Shown: piece by piece, positions 22,613 to 35,063 of the stretch | Position numbering within the stretch: position 1 is the first letter of the stretch | Layout of the letters: each line of letters starts with the position of its first letter | Source of the DNA: Heligmosomoides polygyrus polygyrus | Taxonomy: Eukaryota > Nematoda > Chromadorea > Rhabditida > Heligmosomidae | Direction of reading: 5' to 3' | Length of the DNA: 64,000 bases | Assembly (NCBI GenBank): GCA_947396885.1 | Contig: OX377204.1 | Coordinates: 49,649,139 to 49,713,138, forward strand | Notes under the pieces: generated by a model | Told to the model about the DNA's origin: nothing | Database searches by the model: none | Seen by the model: the letters and a program-made list of their open reading frames with translations, nothing else | Translations under genes and position numbers: made by a program

Positions 22613-23345
22613 TATCTATACCATTTTCACGTCAAATTTGACACTTCTCAATTCGAACATCGAATTGTAAGTTATTCTAAACAAGCGAGATGTTTTTGAA
22701 ATCAAAGTCAACGACTTCCAAATCAAAGCGACCGTCTTTCGGTCAAACTAGAGAATTAATATTTTTTGACATTTTTATATTCTGAGGAAAAAACAATAAA
22801 TTTAATTCTGGTTTAAAGCGTAATAAGGCAGCAGTCATTTAGTACATTAAAAAGGCATCGCGCCATGCATCCGATTAGCTCGTCGCGTTTCTATTTGATT
22901 GATAGTATGAGTGACGCTTACATGAAGCTTCAAGGTGAAGATATGTGTGTTTTTGCAATGGTTTTTGGTGTGTTACAGGTGTGAAATTTTATGCAAGCAG
23001 TTTGCTAAGTTTGCTATAAAGATCGCCACGTCTTAGACGAGGGCATGGCGCATTCTCTTTCTATGGCACAAAAATGACCGCCTTTCCTCTCTCTAGAACA
23101 AGTTTTAAACCATTATTTTCCTCAGAAAATTAGAATTTTATAAAATTTTAAACAATGTCTTCACTTGTTGAGTAGGTAAGTTAAATATTAGAGAAATTAC
23201 TCTGAAAATTTTCATTGAACCAAAATTACTCTAACCTTTTTGTAGTCTCCAGTTTAACGTGGAAGGAGCTCGTTTTGATTTGGAAGATGTTCAGCTTGAT
23301 TTTAAAAGCGTTAGACTATTTAGACGAGTGTACAATTTGGCGTGA
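22613..23345 (+). repeat. dispersed repeat family (about 0.73-0.9 kb), copy 1
   Basis: Begins near CATTTTCACGTCAAATTTG and ends near CAATTTGGCGTGATAATTG, so the ends are roughly inverted. The interior has recurring words such as GGCATCGCGCCATGCA, GAAGATATGTGTG and TGGAAGGAGCTCGTTTTGAT. The same order is found in the copy at 53762-54690, in the same orientation, and a diverged partial relative lies near 43.18-43.45 kb. AT-rich and non-coding; probably a non-autonomous DNA transposon. Confidence 0.6.
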
Positions 23346-24273
23346 TAATTGTGTCATGGTTCAGGTTCAACAGTAAGCAACCGGCGGGAAGACGGTTGGC
23401 AATTTCCCAGCGGTCAATAATCGGTGCAGGACCCATGCGCACGGAGCTAACAAGCCGTACACGTTTTATCCGCGCCATCGCGGGCACCCGCGGGAGGCGG
23501 CGTCGCGTCCGAGGCGAGCGGCCGAAAGTGAGTAAAAGTTCCCGCGCCCCGAAATTCTGTCAAGTGAGGTGCACTGCGGCCGCTAAGTATAAATGCGCGA
23601 AATTCGAAATACACGCGGGCCGTGGGGCAGCTATCAACTACGCCTTACGCTCATATAATAGCACCGAACCATTTCTAAAGCAGATGGATGTTGTATATGG
23701 TATACACTGCTATGTACATTTCAGCTAATGCGTGCGCGTAGTGAGTACACGGGGAGGGGGGAGGGGGACCATACGATGGGACGCAAAAGCGTGTGATACT
23801 GCATAGTTAGTCATTGTCGGAATTGGAAGCCGAGCACAGTTCGCGGATACAGAAGACGTGCTATAGATGTAGTGCAACGAAGTTTCTTCGACATTTTCAG
23901 AAACCTTTCTTCCTATCATAGCAGTTGGAAGGCATGGAGCGCGTGCTTGATCGACAGCCGAGTCGAATCGAGTCGACGCCTCTGTCACTTGCCACGGGAT
24001 CCATCAGGTTTGACTTCATTAAGACAAAAGCAACAAAGCCCGAAAAGCGCCCCGGCTGATTCTCCGCTTGTCATCTGCTTTGGTGTCTGAAACATGAAAA
24101 CGACGAGCTAACTCACGATGGTGTCTCAACGTGATCGGTAATGAAATTCTTGAACGGCGGGCAGACGCGATCCATCAAGAAAACAAAGCTCGCCATCGAG
24201 TCGTTACGAGATGTCTGGCCAAGGTCCCGCCACGCTTTTCTGAAATTTACGAAAATGAGGTTGCTTCACTCCT
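23346..24273. other. unassigned; GC-rich patch with weak TATA
   Basis: A 128-codon open frame (23342-23728; it opens at ATG) runs through a GC-rich, Arg-rich patch with no recognisable domain. GTATAAATGCGCG near 23587 is TATA-like. The downstream part shows no gene. Confidence 0.35.
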
Positions 24274-24544
24274 ATCTCAGGCAAATTTCGGTTTGTAACC
24301 GACCATGAACTGTTTTGAAGCCCGTTGGTTAGTAATCGACCATAAAAGGGATTGGAACCGACCATGAAAGGGAGTGGAACAGCGCACGAAAGGAGCCACG
24401 TCCCCAGCAGCACGTGTTGCTATTGCGCAGCGAGGGGCGTGGCAGCCTTTCGCTGCTCGGTTCCAATCCCTTCCACGGTCGGCTACTAATCAACGGGTTT
24501 CAAACCAGTTCATGGTCGGTTATTAACCAAAATTTGTCTGAGAT
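24274..24544. mobile_element. 271-bp foldback MITE
   Basis: Almost entirely palindromic. The left arm, ATCTCAGGCAAATTTCGG followed by TAACCGACCATGAACTG and CCCGTTGGTTAGTA, is inverted at the right end to 24544. The arms meet around a central GCAGCACGTGTTGC-like core. No coding content. Confidence 0.75.
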
Positions 24545-27500
24545 TCTGAACTACACGGGATAAAGCGCATGCACGGATAACAGTGTTCTAGGGCGGAACA
24601 TTTAGGCAGACATTTTCGAAAAGCAGCTCGCGACTGTAATGCCAGCGGCGTGTTAGCTGTGAAAACATCATTAGGTTCTTTCCTGCACGAGCCTAAAGGG
24701 CACCTATCGCAGTCATGGTCCAACCACTAACATAACAGCGAAGCTGGGAACACGCAGACCGACCATTTCGCTACCCTTCCTCCCTAAATGACTTATTTCA
24801 AAACTAAAAACAGAACTAAAAGTAGACAGAATGACAACCACAGGGAGCAGCGCGTGCCCTGGAGCACTTCTCTCCTATAGACGAAAGGCGAGATAATATA
24901 GACGAAGTGCAGCTGGGCTGCTGTTCAAAGGAAAAGAGAAACAAGTTCTCAGAAATATATAGATTTCGCGCACTCAACTAGAATAGGGGAGGAGTAAAAC
25001 TTTCACAATTAAAAGCTCGATGGAGCAAACTCGTGAGCAGAAGTCAACTGCCATGACTAGAAAATCCCCACATTTTGCCCTACAAGGAGCTACATCTCCA
25101 CAGTGGGGCCCCTGCGATAAGAACTGGAAATTGAATGACAACACAACCGCGTTGTTGGCTTTCGGCCGTTGTTTCACCATGGAGCAATCATGACGGCGAT
25201 GACTGTACCGGGAAAACAAAAAGAGACTGAGGCCAGTCAGTCAGCACGAAGGAGACCACACCTAAGAAGCTTGCGACTTCGAAGGTATTCGAAACAAACC
25301 GAATGGCCTTTCCAGACCTCAGACGGCCATTCTCCCACTTGCTAGAAGTGGGCGAGGCAGGCAGTAGGCGGGTGAGCGGCGAGAGGAGCCCATACGACGG
25401 GATAGCAAATCTAATAAGCGCACTCGATTTGGCACTCCTTCCCTCGGCTGAAGGATTCGGAATTTCAATGCAAACAACAAATAAAGTATTGTGCGACTTC
25501 TCCCTAACGTACAGAAACTCAACACCTCAATGTGCAGATGAGCTCTACAGGATTTGGCCAAGTACCATCTCACTACGCCGAAGCTACAGTATGTAACTGA
25601 TAATGGACAACTGAAAGCTGACTAGCTATTTATTGCTACAGCTCTGCCCTTCAGAGTGAAACGCATAGCATTCCCTCATTTCGACAGAGCCTATTAGTTG
25701 TTATGGGCGTTAGGAAGAGATCGCCCTTGGAAGTCAGGACAAGCCAACAGTGAGATTGGAAAAATCGACACATCAGAATCCCAGGCCATTCTCTTTGCTT
25801 TATCATCCAGAACCATAGGAGTCCTTGGCGGTGCGGATCCGCTCCACGTTTGATTCTTCTCGTCCCTATTCATTCTCGAATTCTCCACACACACCGTTCT
25901 TGAGAACTAAACATATCGACTGAACAGCTTTGATTCTTCTGTGCCAAACAAGTGGCCTATGGTAATGTGCTCTGTATATTCAAATATAGTGAGCAGCCTG
26001 ACCTTCAAACGCAGAAGAAAAACGGACGCTTTACACCTGCAGTCCTACGTAATATTTCGACATTAATCGCGTATCTTCCGGTGAATCAACCTCAGAACCT
26101 GGCAACTCCAATGCGTGGCAACGCGTGACACGAAAGTCTCATAAGCCGCTGCTGCGAACATGTAAAGGAAGATGGTGTATCCCATGGAGTCTCACCTTGA
26201 CCGAGAAACAAGAACCTATGTGAGAACAGAGTGCCACTTAGGGCCTCACAGTGTTCAAAAAAGAGCAACACCACCAGCTGCTCGCCGAGTCGCTCAAAGA
26301 TGCGAACACTGAAGTGTCGCTGAAATTCGATTTCGGCATATCGACGCAATGAAGCCGTAAATAGGGCAGTGCTGGTGCAGAAGACGGTCAAGTGCTTCGA
26401 GCAGTCAAAAACCATCGATACGCGAAGGCGCCTATGCTTTTGGGTAAAATCGATGGTGGAACTATGCACATCGGGAAAGCCGTAACATAAGGCGCCTCCA
26501 TTAGGAAACACCCTCTATAGAGTGAAAGAAGCTGAGACGGGATGATATGGCTGGCATGACGCTGACAGATCATGCGACGAGAAGTGGAGCGAGAGAGCTT
26601 TTGGGAAAAAAAGCCGAGTCTTCCAATTAGCGAGCACATAAAGAATTCATTTCTGCGAAGGTGGGAGTGGTTGAAAGCGATGTTTTTCGGAGCGGCCCCG
26701 TCGCGCCTAGAGAAGAACTCGAAGTGCGACGGGCGGCATTCATCTTGACGTCCCCTAGGAAATTCGGAAGGAACGCAATCCAGCCGGGATGTCTACGCGT
26801 TCGCTGCTCCATTTTGAGCCGCAGAAGGGTTATGAAATGAATGCACCAGCAACGGGATTGCGAAGAAATCGCGCTGCGAAAGAGGTTCGGAAATCTGAAG
26901 CGAACTGAAGTTGAAAAAAAGACCATGGTCATCTGTACTTGCACTTTCAGAAACATCTTTTGGAAGACGTCGAGAATCTGTCGGAATCGAGAGGGCAGCC
27001 TCACTCCGAAATTGGAGACGTCAGCGTCGTCACTTCCAATTCCTTTTGGATGGGCGACACATTCTTCATCTACGCGATGGGCACTTTGAACGCGTTTCTG
27101 CCTATACATCTTGAGGGCCCGAACCGATGGACGAATCCTCGCGTTATCTCTCCCAAATCGTCTACTGCCAATCTACCAACATCCCGAAAAGACAGGAAGA
27201 GCTGGAATGGGATGTGCATCGATTCGTGTGCATGCAATGCAACGCTTCCCACGACCGCACTACACAGGCTTGTCTACTCTCGCTTTCAGAACTAAATGAA
27301 ACCAAACCGACCACAACTTAGAATAACTCCACCAGAACGAAGTCTCCTTGTAACATTCAAAATTCGTCAAAAAGTGAACAAGATCTAAATCAAAGCAGAG
27401 GGCGGGACTTCAACCAATCCTGAGATCCTTTCAAATAGCAAACTGCTATGGCCCACCGAAAGAGTCGAGGTTCTTGAGAACACTGCTGAGAGATAGAAAT

Positions 27501-27743
27501 AGGAAGCTACGCGAGCACCTCAACGCCCAGCCACGCAATTTTTCCCCCGCGCCTTGATGGTACTGTTTCTGAGATGCGCAGGCACGAACTTTCCTATTAT
27601 TTCATGCCGTTATGCTTCCCATGCGCCGTTCTTGACATCCTATTACCTGCTATCACTATGAGGGGCGAAAGCAAATGAAACCCGCTTTTGAGTTTCTGCC
27701 CAAAACCCCAACTAGCTGTAGGTATCAGGAAGAAGTATTAACC
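24545..27743. other. 3.2 kb with no assignable gene
   Basis: Contains long open frames on both strands at 26.1-27.3 kb (minus 160 and 139 codons; plus 118 codons at 26939-27295). Open frames on opposite strands over the same DNA, without a recognisable family motif, leave it unclear which strand, if either, was coding. A decayed transposase or host exon is possible. No RNA gene seen. Confidence 0.4.
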
Positions 27744-28150
27744 GGGAAGGGTCTCAGGCGTACGTCTGAAAGGGGGAAATTGATAATACTACGAGAATCC
27801 TCATCCTTTATATAGTAAAAAAACATGTTTCGTTTTTGCTGAATCCTTGAACCAAAGGAGCTACGGGCCCTTGAAGGTGGGAAAGGTGCTAGACCAGATG
27901 TTCGACTCCTGTGCTATGCACCACTTTTGCATTTTTCATAACCGCTGCCTCCTTCACCAGTTTGCTTCCTACACATCTCCAACACATTTATTTCACTCTA
28001 AATGGCAAAAGGGCCAGATTCCTGACCAACACCCCATGACCTCGACAGCCCTAGTCACCCGTACCTGCTGCAGCCTACCGTAATCGGCATAAATTTCAAA
28101 AACGGATGTCCGATTCGTGATCAGCACCCCATGGGGAAGTTTGGACGAAA
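27744..28150 (+). repeat. left arm of a composite inverted repeat
   Basis: Starts GGGAAGGGTCTCAGGCGTA, passes a degenerate SINE segment (B-box-like AGATGTTCGACTCCTG near 27895) and a tail CTTCCTACACATCTCC, then enters the GACCTCGACAGCCCTAGTCA family shared with 60.0 kb. The matching arm is 28365-28942, inverted and longer. Confidence 0.65.
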
Positions 28151-28364
28151 TTTTTTTCGACCTATCCTCGACCTCTGGAGTGGTGAAAGTACAATGGTGC
28201 TTTGATGGCAGTTTAAATCAGCTTACTTCCTACACATCTCCTACAAATTTATTTCACTCTAAACACCCAAGGGTTTACTTTAAGCTGTGCTTCACTCACT
28301 TTTCTCACTTTTGTATTATACAACATATTGTGTTTTTCAGCGAATGTTAAACGGTGACCTCAAA

Positions 28365-28942
28365 GCAGGTATGAGTTACAGCAGGTACGGACGGCTAGGG
28401 CTGACGAGGTCATAATCACCGATTTTGCCCAGACTTTTCCTAGGTAGGTTATTTGGAGTGCTGACATTCGTTTTTGAAATTTCGGCTGATTACGGCAGGT
28501 ATGGGTGACTAGGGTTGTCGAGGTCATGCAGTGTTGATCACGAATTTGACCATTTTGACAATTTGGAGTGAAAAAAATGTGTAGGAGATGTGTAGGAAGC
28601 AAAATGGTGAAGGAGCCAGCGGATAAGAAAAATGCAAGAGTAGTGCACAGCACGGGAACCGAACATCCGGTCTAGCATCTTTGAAGCAGCCCTGTACCCT
28701 GCTGAGCCACCGACTCGCTTGCCGCTGAGCCTTTCAGCCGCGTCTCATACAACATCGCACGCGCACGCATGCACGTGGGCACGTGCTGACGGCGCGCTAC
28801 TTACCCCCGCCTTCGAAGGTCCGTAGCTATTTTGGTTCAAGGAGTCAGCAAGAACGAAACACTTTTTCTACTATATGAAGGGTGGAGATTATCGCAGTAC
28901 TACCCATTTCCCCCGTTCAGACCTACGCCTGAGACCCTTCCC
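28365..28942 (-). repeat. right arm of the composite inverted repeat, with SINE head
   Basis: Inverted counterpart of 27744-28150. It retains a better SINE head on the minus strand: A box TCGGTGGCTCAGC (28713-28700 region) and B box GGATGTTCGGTTCCC (28667-28653). The left arm lacks the A-box region, so the two arms differ by a deletion. Confidence 0.65.
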
Positions 28943-29689
28943 TGGCAAGCTAAAACCTACGTGAAAGTGCGTGCTACATCGCATCGCGCACGCGCCGGTT
29001 ACAGTCTGGGAACACATACACAACATAGGACGGACGACCACTTAAAGGGGTTCTTAAAGAAATCAAGTAAACACTGCGGCTATGCTTTTCCTTCCCAATC
29101 GCAATCACTGAAAACGCGAAACCGGCGTCTTTCACATACTGTCGGGACGAACTTTCATTTAGACGCATTTAGTAAGGGAACACCGCCTCTGACCAATGCA
29201 ATCAGTCTCCAAGTTTAGAAGACGCATCTCAGAAGTTGGACAAGAAATCTCGAAACTCAGCAGGTACACAGAAAGTAGCGCAGCCAGTGCCTCAGTTTAG
29301 AAAATGTGATCCAAGCGCTACGTACCAATCCTCCCACGCGTGATTTCTGGGACACACTTTCTGGATTTCGACATTTGATACGCTACTTCTTAGGTGAGCT
29401 ACTTTGGGTATTTGAGCGGCGGCGGACATGATGAGCAGATTTTACAGCTTCAAGCAGATGCACACCTACATCCAGAAATGGAGATTGTTCTCCTTGATAT
29501 GTTTGTCCCACTTTCTGGAAATTTTATAAGTGCTGAGTTCTAGCTTTGTTGACAGTTACCGATACTCCAATCCACTACTAGTTTTTTGTTAATTGTCAAT
29601 TTTACAGATAAGGCAAAGCCTTATTTTGCTTGAGCATTTAGTTTTCCTTATTGTGTGCTTGTGGTTCTCATATCTCTTTAGGAGTTTCA

Positions 29690-30890
29690 TAGGCGTCGAC
29701 CACACCACACCCCGAAGGCAAGAAAGGGGCGACACGAACTCCGCACGGGGTGACAACACAGGCCACAGGTTTGGTTCCCGTCTCTGGTACGCCATGCCCT
29801 GCACAAATTGCAAAAATGGCAGCGGTTCCAGTGTCAGAACCAGGTTGGCCGAACCGGCTGATGGAGAAACCCGTCACCTACCATGAACAAGAGTCACAAT
29901 AGAATCAGCGTACAGACTAGAATATCTCCCGGAAGTGGCAGGCAGAACTCTCGCACGAGTACTGTGGTCAGTATGCGAAGACTGCTGAGGACGGAAAGAC
30001 CTCGGGCCAAGAAGCTAGTTCGACTGGGAACTCTTAATTTGGGATCCAGAGAAGTGGGTAACCTGATGCAACGCGGAAGGATAGAAGCGTTGTGTCCGCA
30101 AGAAACCCGATGGAAAGGGAAGAAGGCTAGGGAGATTGGAGAATGGGTCAAGCTGTTCTACAACGGAGAGGACACCGAGAGGAACGGAGTCGGGATAGTT
30201 GTCGCCGAGTTCCTCAAGGATTCGGTAACTGCTGTCTAAAGCATAAACGACCGCACCATGTCACTGCGGCTGCTGGATACGAAGGAGGGTTCCTGGACCA
30301 TAACACCGTCAACGCCTGCAGATTGGATATCCTGAACACGACAAGAATGACTTACACCACACAATCGAAGAGGCCAAAGTGCTGACTAGTACTACGGAGT
30401 ACTACGGAAACCAGTTGAGGTCAGAAAAAGAGGGATGGAGCATTTCAAGGAACTCCTGAACGAGGAATTCTCTCGTCACGCAGTTCAGGAAGAACAACCA
30501 ACGGAAGAACCCATTCCACTCTGGGCGCAGGAAGAAGTTCGCAACGCCATAGAGAAGTTGAAGCTTGGGAAGGAAGCTAGGCCTGAACGGATGCCAAAAG
30601 AGGCCTTGAAGATGCTTGGGAACTGTGGAGTCAACTGGCTGAGACAGTTCTTCAGCAGAACCACAATAGAGGGTAACCTGCCGGATGACCGGAGGAAAAG
30701 CACCATAGTCCCCATCCTCAAGCAGAAGAGGGACGCGTCCGAGTGCTCCAGCTACCGAGGGATCACACTGATCTCGCAAACGGTGAAGTTCTACGAACGT
30801 ATGTCGACTCGAGGCTGATGGATATGATCCCCAACTCCCAGGAGCAGTGGGGCTTCATGCCCGAGAGATCCACTACGGTCGCCATCTTTA
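29690..30890 (+). pseudogene. RTE-type LINE, 5' part: endonuclease and start of RT
   Basis: After a GC-rich leader, an ATG at 29883 opens a 118-codon frame with an APE-type endonuclease N-terminus (LGTLNLGS, then QETRWKG with the catalytic Glu, then YNGEDTERNGVGIVVAE). A stop at 30237 is followed in frame by NDRTMSLRLLDTKEGSWTIT. The rest of the endonuclease is deleted. From 30435 the frame resumes with the RT N-terminus (NAIEKLKLGKEA, KSTIVPILKQKRD, ECSSYRGITLIS) and reaches NSQEQWGFMPERSTTVAIFT at the insertion point. Downstream RT sequence continues after the inserted element, at 31616. Non-functional. In life such proteins nick DNA and copy their own RNA at the target. Confidence 0.85.
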
Positions 30891-31615
30891 CAGGGTGCGT
30901 AAAAAGTATTGACGCACCTACGTTTTGATTCAGCTCCAGCTTTCCCTTTCTACTCCTCTAGGTTTTTGTGTATTATTTTTGTTGTCTGTATTGTGCTCAA
31001 AAAACACTCACGAAAAAACTGAAGCATGATCGTCATCGTTACGGTGGCCCTTTTTTGTCTGTCACCCAGACAGCTGAATACTTCTTTAACAAGAGAACTA
31101 GGCGCTGTTCGAAACGGTAGGTGAGGAAAGATGTCAGCAACACAAACGTCAGCCACGGCTCTGTCATAACAGATGATGATTACAAGAGGTTCACGCACGT
31201 TAACGTTCAAATCCGAAATTATCAACCTCTGTCCAATAACGGTAAACAGATAACGCGCGCAGGTGTAGACAGCTTCTCAGACGAGCACAGCTTAAACAAG
31301 AATCCGCTGGATTACTGTTTTTAGGTGATTTTGGAGAATGAGGTCTGGGCTACTTTCAATAGAAGTGACCAGTCGCACAAGGCTACCCTGTTCAAAGCAC
31401 GGAACGAAATGCAAGCGTTTGCGGCGCGTGTTCATGAATCTTTCCGTCGTTTTCGCTCCTGTATTCACAGTAAAGGAGCCAATGTCAATTACGAGTTATT
31501 CTATCGTGTTTGCAAAATCATTTTCCATATTTCTCAAGTGAATATTTTAAAACTTACTGCGCAATACTATTTCCACAACCGTCATTTAGTGCGTCAATAC
31601 TTTTTACGCACCCTG
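30891..31615. mobile_element. 725-bp TIR element inserted in the RTE copy
   Basis: Perfect 27-bp terminal inverted repeats starting CAGGGTGCGTAAAAAGTA. TA flanks both sides (30889-30890, 31616-31617), as in Tc1/mariner transposition. Removing the element plus one TA makes the interrupted RT frame continue (AIF|TACQVM), which shows both the exact boundaries and that it entered the LINE after the LINE arrived. No transposase is visible, so it must be mobilised in trans. Confidence 0.9.
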
Positions 31616-31905
31616 TACTGCTTGTCAGGTTATGGTGAAATATCGGGAGAAACGAAAGCCCTGATACCTGGCATTCCTGGATCTGGAGGCTTACGACATT
31701 CGAGGGAGGGAGTATCCCGGAACGTCTGATCACGGTCATAGAGAACATGTACGAAGGCTCGAAAGCGAACTCCTCAAGGGATGATGGATATCGCAGTGGG
31801 AGAAAATAAAGGGCCAGGTGGCGATGTCCGTTCCTCCACGTGGTGCCACTGGAAACTGCCCGCTCTGCGAGCTTAGCCAAACACGGACACTCGATTGCAG
31901 GTGAC
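31616..31905 (+). pseudogene. RTE-type LINE, continuation of the RT domain
   Basis: Continues the 30.4-30.9 kb RT: TACQVMVKYREKRKP, then a stop, then YLAFLDLEAY, the RT motif A region in which an Asp should follow. Frameshifts then lead through sequence resembling PERLITVIENMYEGSKA in pieces. The relic fades near 31905. The open frame that crosses the TIR boundary (31325-31729) is a chance join, not a gene. Confidence 0.8.
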
Positions 31906-32236
31906 AGGCGCAGCAATGTTAGAGCATTTAAAATATTTAGTACCTACATTTTTAGGATACCCTCCATTTTCGCAAGCGGTACTGTGCTTTTAATTTTTAA
32001 ACTTTAAAAAACACAAATTAATCAACACGGCTCCTTTAAGGAAAAAGGAATTACAACAAGTGGTTAAGTAAAGCTCAATCAATCAAGCGTAAAACGGAAG
32101 AATTCAGTCGAGTGCATGGCGTAATCCACACCGTTCATATGTCAGAAAATTTCTATTTTTAAGCTTTCATATTTGCCCGGCAACAAATACAACAGTGATG
32201 AACGCACATATCCCCACTTTGGTGGTTCGTGTAAGT
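31906..32236. repeat. unassigned, ending in a dispersed-repeat copy that the next LINE entered
   Basis: 31906-32190 shows nothing I recognise. From about 32190 the sequence (CACATATCCCCACTTTGGTG) matches 33929 onward, a repeat whose other half resumes at 33738 after the LINE. Confidence 0.5.
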
Positions 32237-32243
32237 GGCTCTT

Positions 32244-33730
32244 GAGCTGAACACCTGAAGAACCTCCCGCCAGCGCTCATCAACACCTTGGCGCGGCTCT
32301 TCACACGCTACCTGTCCGAATGCAAGGTTCCATCTCAGTGGAAGACCAGCAAGACCGTTTTGCTGTACAAGAAGAGAGACGTGCACGACATTGGCAACTA
32401 TCGCCCGATCTGCCTGTTGTCCGTAGTCTACAAGCTGTTCACTCGAGTCATCCTGAATAGGATTAGTAGAACGCTGAACGAAGGACAGCCATGCGAACAA
32501 GCAGGATTTCGGAGAGGATTCAGCACGATCGACCACATACAGACCATTACGAAGCTCATCGAAGTGTCGCGAGAGTATAAGCTGCCGCTGTGCCTTACGT
32601 TCATCGACTTGAAGAAGGCTTTCGACTCCGTCGAGACTGAAGCGGTCATGGAAGCCCTGCTCACCCAGGGCGTTCCTACTCAGTACATCAGGGTCCTTCG
32701 AAAGCTGTACAGTGGATTCACGACCAAGATCTCACCATTCTACAACGACGTCGTCATTGACTTGAAGAGAGGGGTTCGACAAGGGGATACCATATCCCCG
32801 AAGCTCTTCAGCGCCACCCTCGAAAACGTCATGCGCGAACTAGAATGGGAAGACATGGGAGTGAAGGTCGACGGCCGGCAACTGCACCATCTTCGCTTCG
32901 CTGACGACATCGTGCCCATAACACCGAGCATCAGTCAGGCGGTACGAATGCTGGCCAACTTCGATCGTGTATGTGGAAGCGTTGGACTGCAGCTGAATCT
33001 TACGAAGACGATGTTCATGAAGAACGGATGGGTTTCTGATGCCCCATTCTCGCTCAACGGAACGAACATCTCCGAATGCTCCAGCTATGTGTATCTGGGT
33101 CGCGAAGTCAACATGGCCAACGACCTAGCACCAGAGCTGAGCAGGAGGAAACGAGCGGCTTGGGGAGCTTTGAAGAGCGTCGAAGAAGTCGCGAAGAAGA
33201 CGAAGAACGTCCGACTCCGTGCCCACCTATTCGACTCCACTGTTCTTCCTGCCCTAACATACGCCTCAGAGACCTGGGCTACACGAAAGCAGGATGAACA
33301 CGCGATCAGCGTCGCGCAGCGTGGAATCGAGAGGACGATGCTCGGAGTGACACGACTCACGCAAGTGAGAGAAGGCCTCCGGAGTTCCGAGCTTCGCCGA
33401 CGTTCGAAGATCAGAGACGCTGTCGCATGGGCCAACTCGTCGAAAATTAGGTGGGCCGGCCACGTAATGCGATTTGCAGACACCCGCTGGACGAGAGCCG
33501 TCACAGATTGGATTCCGCGGATGTCAAAAGAACACCAGGACGCCCACCAACGCGTTGGTCGGACTTCTTCGTGAAAGCCCTGAATGACCGATATGACGCT
33601 CTTCGTGTCCCTCGAGCGAGGAGGATCCATTGGACTACTCTTCCACGCGACAGGGACGAATGGAGACGCTGCTGGCGCCCGCTCGAGCAAGTCGATGATC
33701 AACGGGACGACAGGTGATACAGGTGATACA
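32244..33730 (+). pseudogene. 5'-truncated RTE LINE, RT plus C-terminal domain
   Basis: One frame is open for more than 420 codons: AEHLKNLPPALINTLARLF at the cut 5' end, then RT motifs (NYRPICLLSV, FIDLKKAFDSVE with the motif A Asp, GVRQGDTISPKLF, FADD at 32897-32908), then the RTE C-terminal region (YVYLGREVNM, LTYASETWA, IRWAGHVMRF). A single frameshift near 33518 moves the last part (RPPTRWSDFF to DDQRDDR, stop at 33715) into another frame. The 3' end is the short tandem TGATACAGGTGATACA typical of RTEs. GGCTCTT flanks both ends (32237-32243, 33731-33737), so this is a single clean, target-primed insertion. Both catalytic Asp of FADD are kept. It lacks the endonuclease, so it cannot move alone. 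Confidence 0.92.
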
Positions 33731-33737
33731 GGCTCTT

Positions 33738-34040
33738 ACACCACCAATCGAATAAAAGCTGCGGTGAACTTTTGGGTGCATGGCGCGATCTCATATTTTA
33801 TTGCGCTATATGCTTGCTTCTTAGCTGTGGACTGTAAGTAGATGCCCATTTATCGCTTGGGCCCTCTTCCAAGACGTTACGATTTTTATTCGATCGATAG
33901 CAGAAGTTAAGCAATAAATGCAACAGGAACACACATATCCCCACTTTGGTGGCCCATGTATGTGGCATTTGCACTATCAATCAAATAAAAGCTGCGGTGA
34001 ACTTTTGAACCGCATGGCGCGATCCTATCTTTTAATTGCT
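33738..34040 (+). repeat. dispersed repeat, two adjacent partial copies
   Basis: AATAAAAGCTGCGGTGAACT occurs near 33751 and again near 33985, each followed by a CATGGCGCGAT-like segment. The first copy is the right half of the site entered by the LINE at 32244. Confidence 0.6.
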
Positions 34041-35060
34041 TCACCTCATTACTTCACCCCTAGTGAATTACCTTCCACTAAGAACTTTAGCGCAACTCTA
34101 GGGTATGAGGATCACCCTCTCTGTTCCTCACAATATCCAGCGGTTTTTTCTGAATTCCTATTTAATGAAAATTTTAAGCACGCTTATGCAACTATTATCC
34201 CACTATATAAATCCAACCCAGTAGAGTTTGACACACTTGCAATCAGAAAAAAAGTTGTCTACCGTGTTTCAAGGTGTAATTTCGGGACATCTTTGCGGGA
34301 CCATGTCGCTCTGAGTCATCGTCTCGGCCAACATTCGGGGCGCCTCAGCTCATTCGGCCGTCATTCACTGCTGCCGCGCTGAACCACGAAACCCCGGAAA
34401 GTAGGGACGAAACCGTTTTTCAAACTATTTCATCGATATTATGGATATTGAATCTCTCCATTGGAGGTAGGAAAATCAGTCGGAAAATTTTTCGACTACA
34501 GTTTCCAGTTTACGACTACACCAGCCTTTCGTGTATAATTCTTCCCGTACGTCCCTCAGAATTAGTGGCCAATGGTGCGAGCGTATTTACTTCGCGCTGC
34601 GTTACTATGCTTTGTCAATCTGCCCAGGTCCTCCAATTTTCAGGAGTGGACCAAGACAGGCTAACTATGAACGCTGCTGTGACCTGCGCATGGTACGGCT
34701 GCGTTTTCAACCAAGTCGTGCCCCTGGATCAACAATTTCCGGCAGCGGTTTGACCACTTCCCCTCTACAATATACAGAAGAAAATGGCGTTATTGTTGTA
34801 AGCCACCTTCTCCATAATTCGTAACACCTCGTGACTCAAAGCACAACGATTGGACAGAGATGCCACAAACTTTATTAGACTTGATGGCCTGCAATACGCT
34901 GTGCCATAGGTTAGACGAAGCAGGATCGCTGAGGACATCCTACTGACTGCTATACTGGAATGTGAGCGGTACTAATCTAGGAATCAATCTGGAGGAGGCG
35001 CACGTTTCAACACACTCCACGCTAAGGAGGCTTCGCATCCTTTCCTAGGTTTAGGCTAAG
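34041..35060. other. about 1 kb unassigned
   Basis: Short open frames only; I recognise no domain, RNA gene or transposon end. Confidence 0.5.
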
Positions 35061-35063
35061 ACC

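Noticed and set aside
26627..27295. host gene at 26.6-27.3 kb
   Set aside because: Open frames on both strands overlap, no motif is recognised, and I could not choose a strand or splice pattern; kept only as an unassigned region.
31325..31729. 134-codon open frame
   Set aside because: Crosses the exact right boundary of the 725-bp TIR element into the LINE, so it is an accidental fusion.
33085..33702. 205-codon minus-strand open frame
   Set aside because: Lies opposite the RTE C-terminal coding region; a shadow of it.
33918..34382. 154-codon open frame
   Set aside because: Begins inside a dispersed repeat copy and shows no motif; probably chance.
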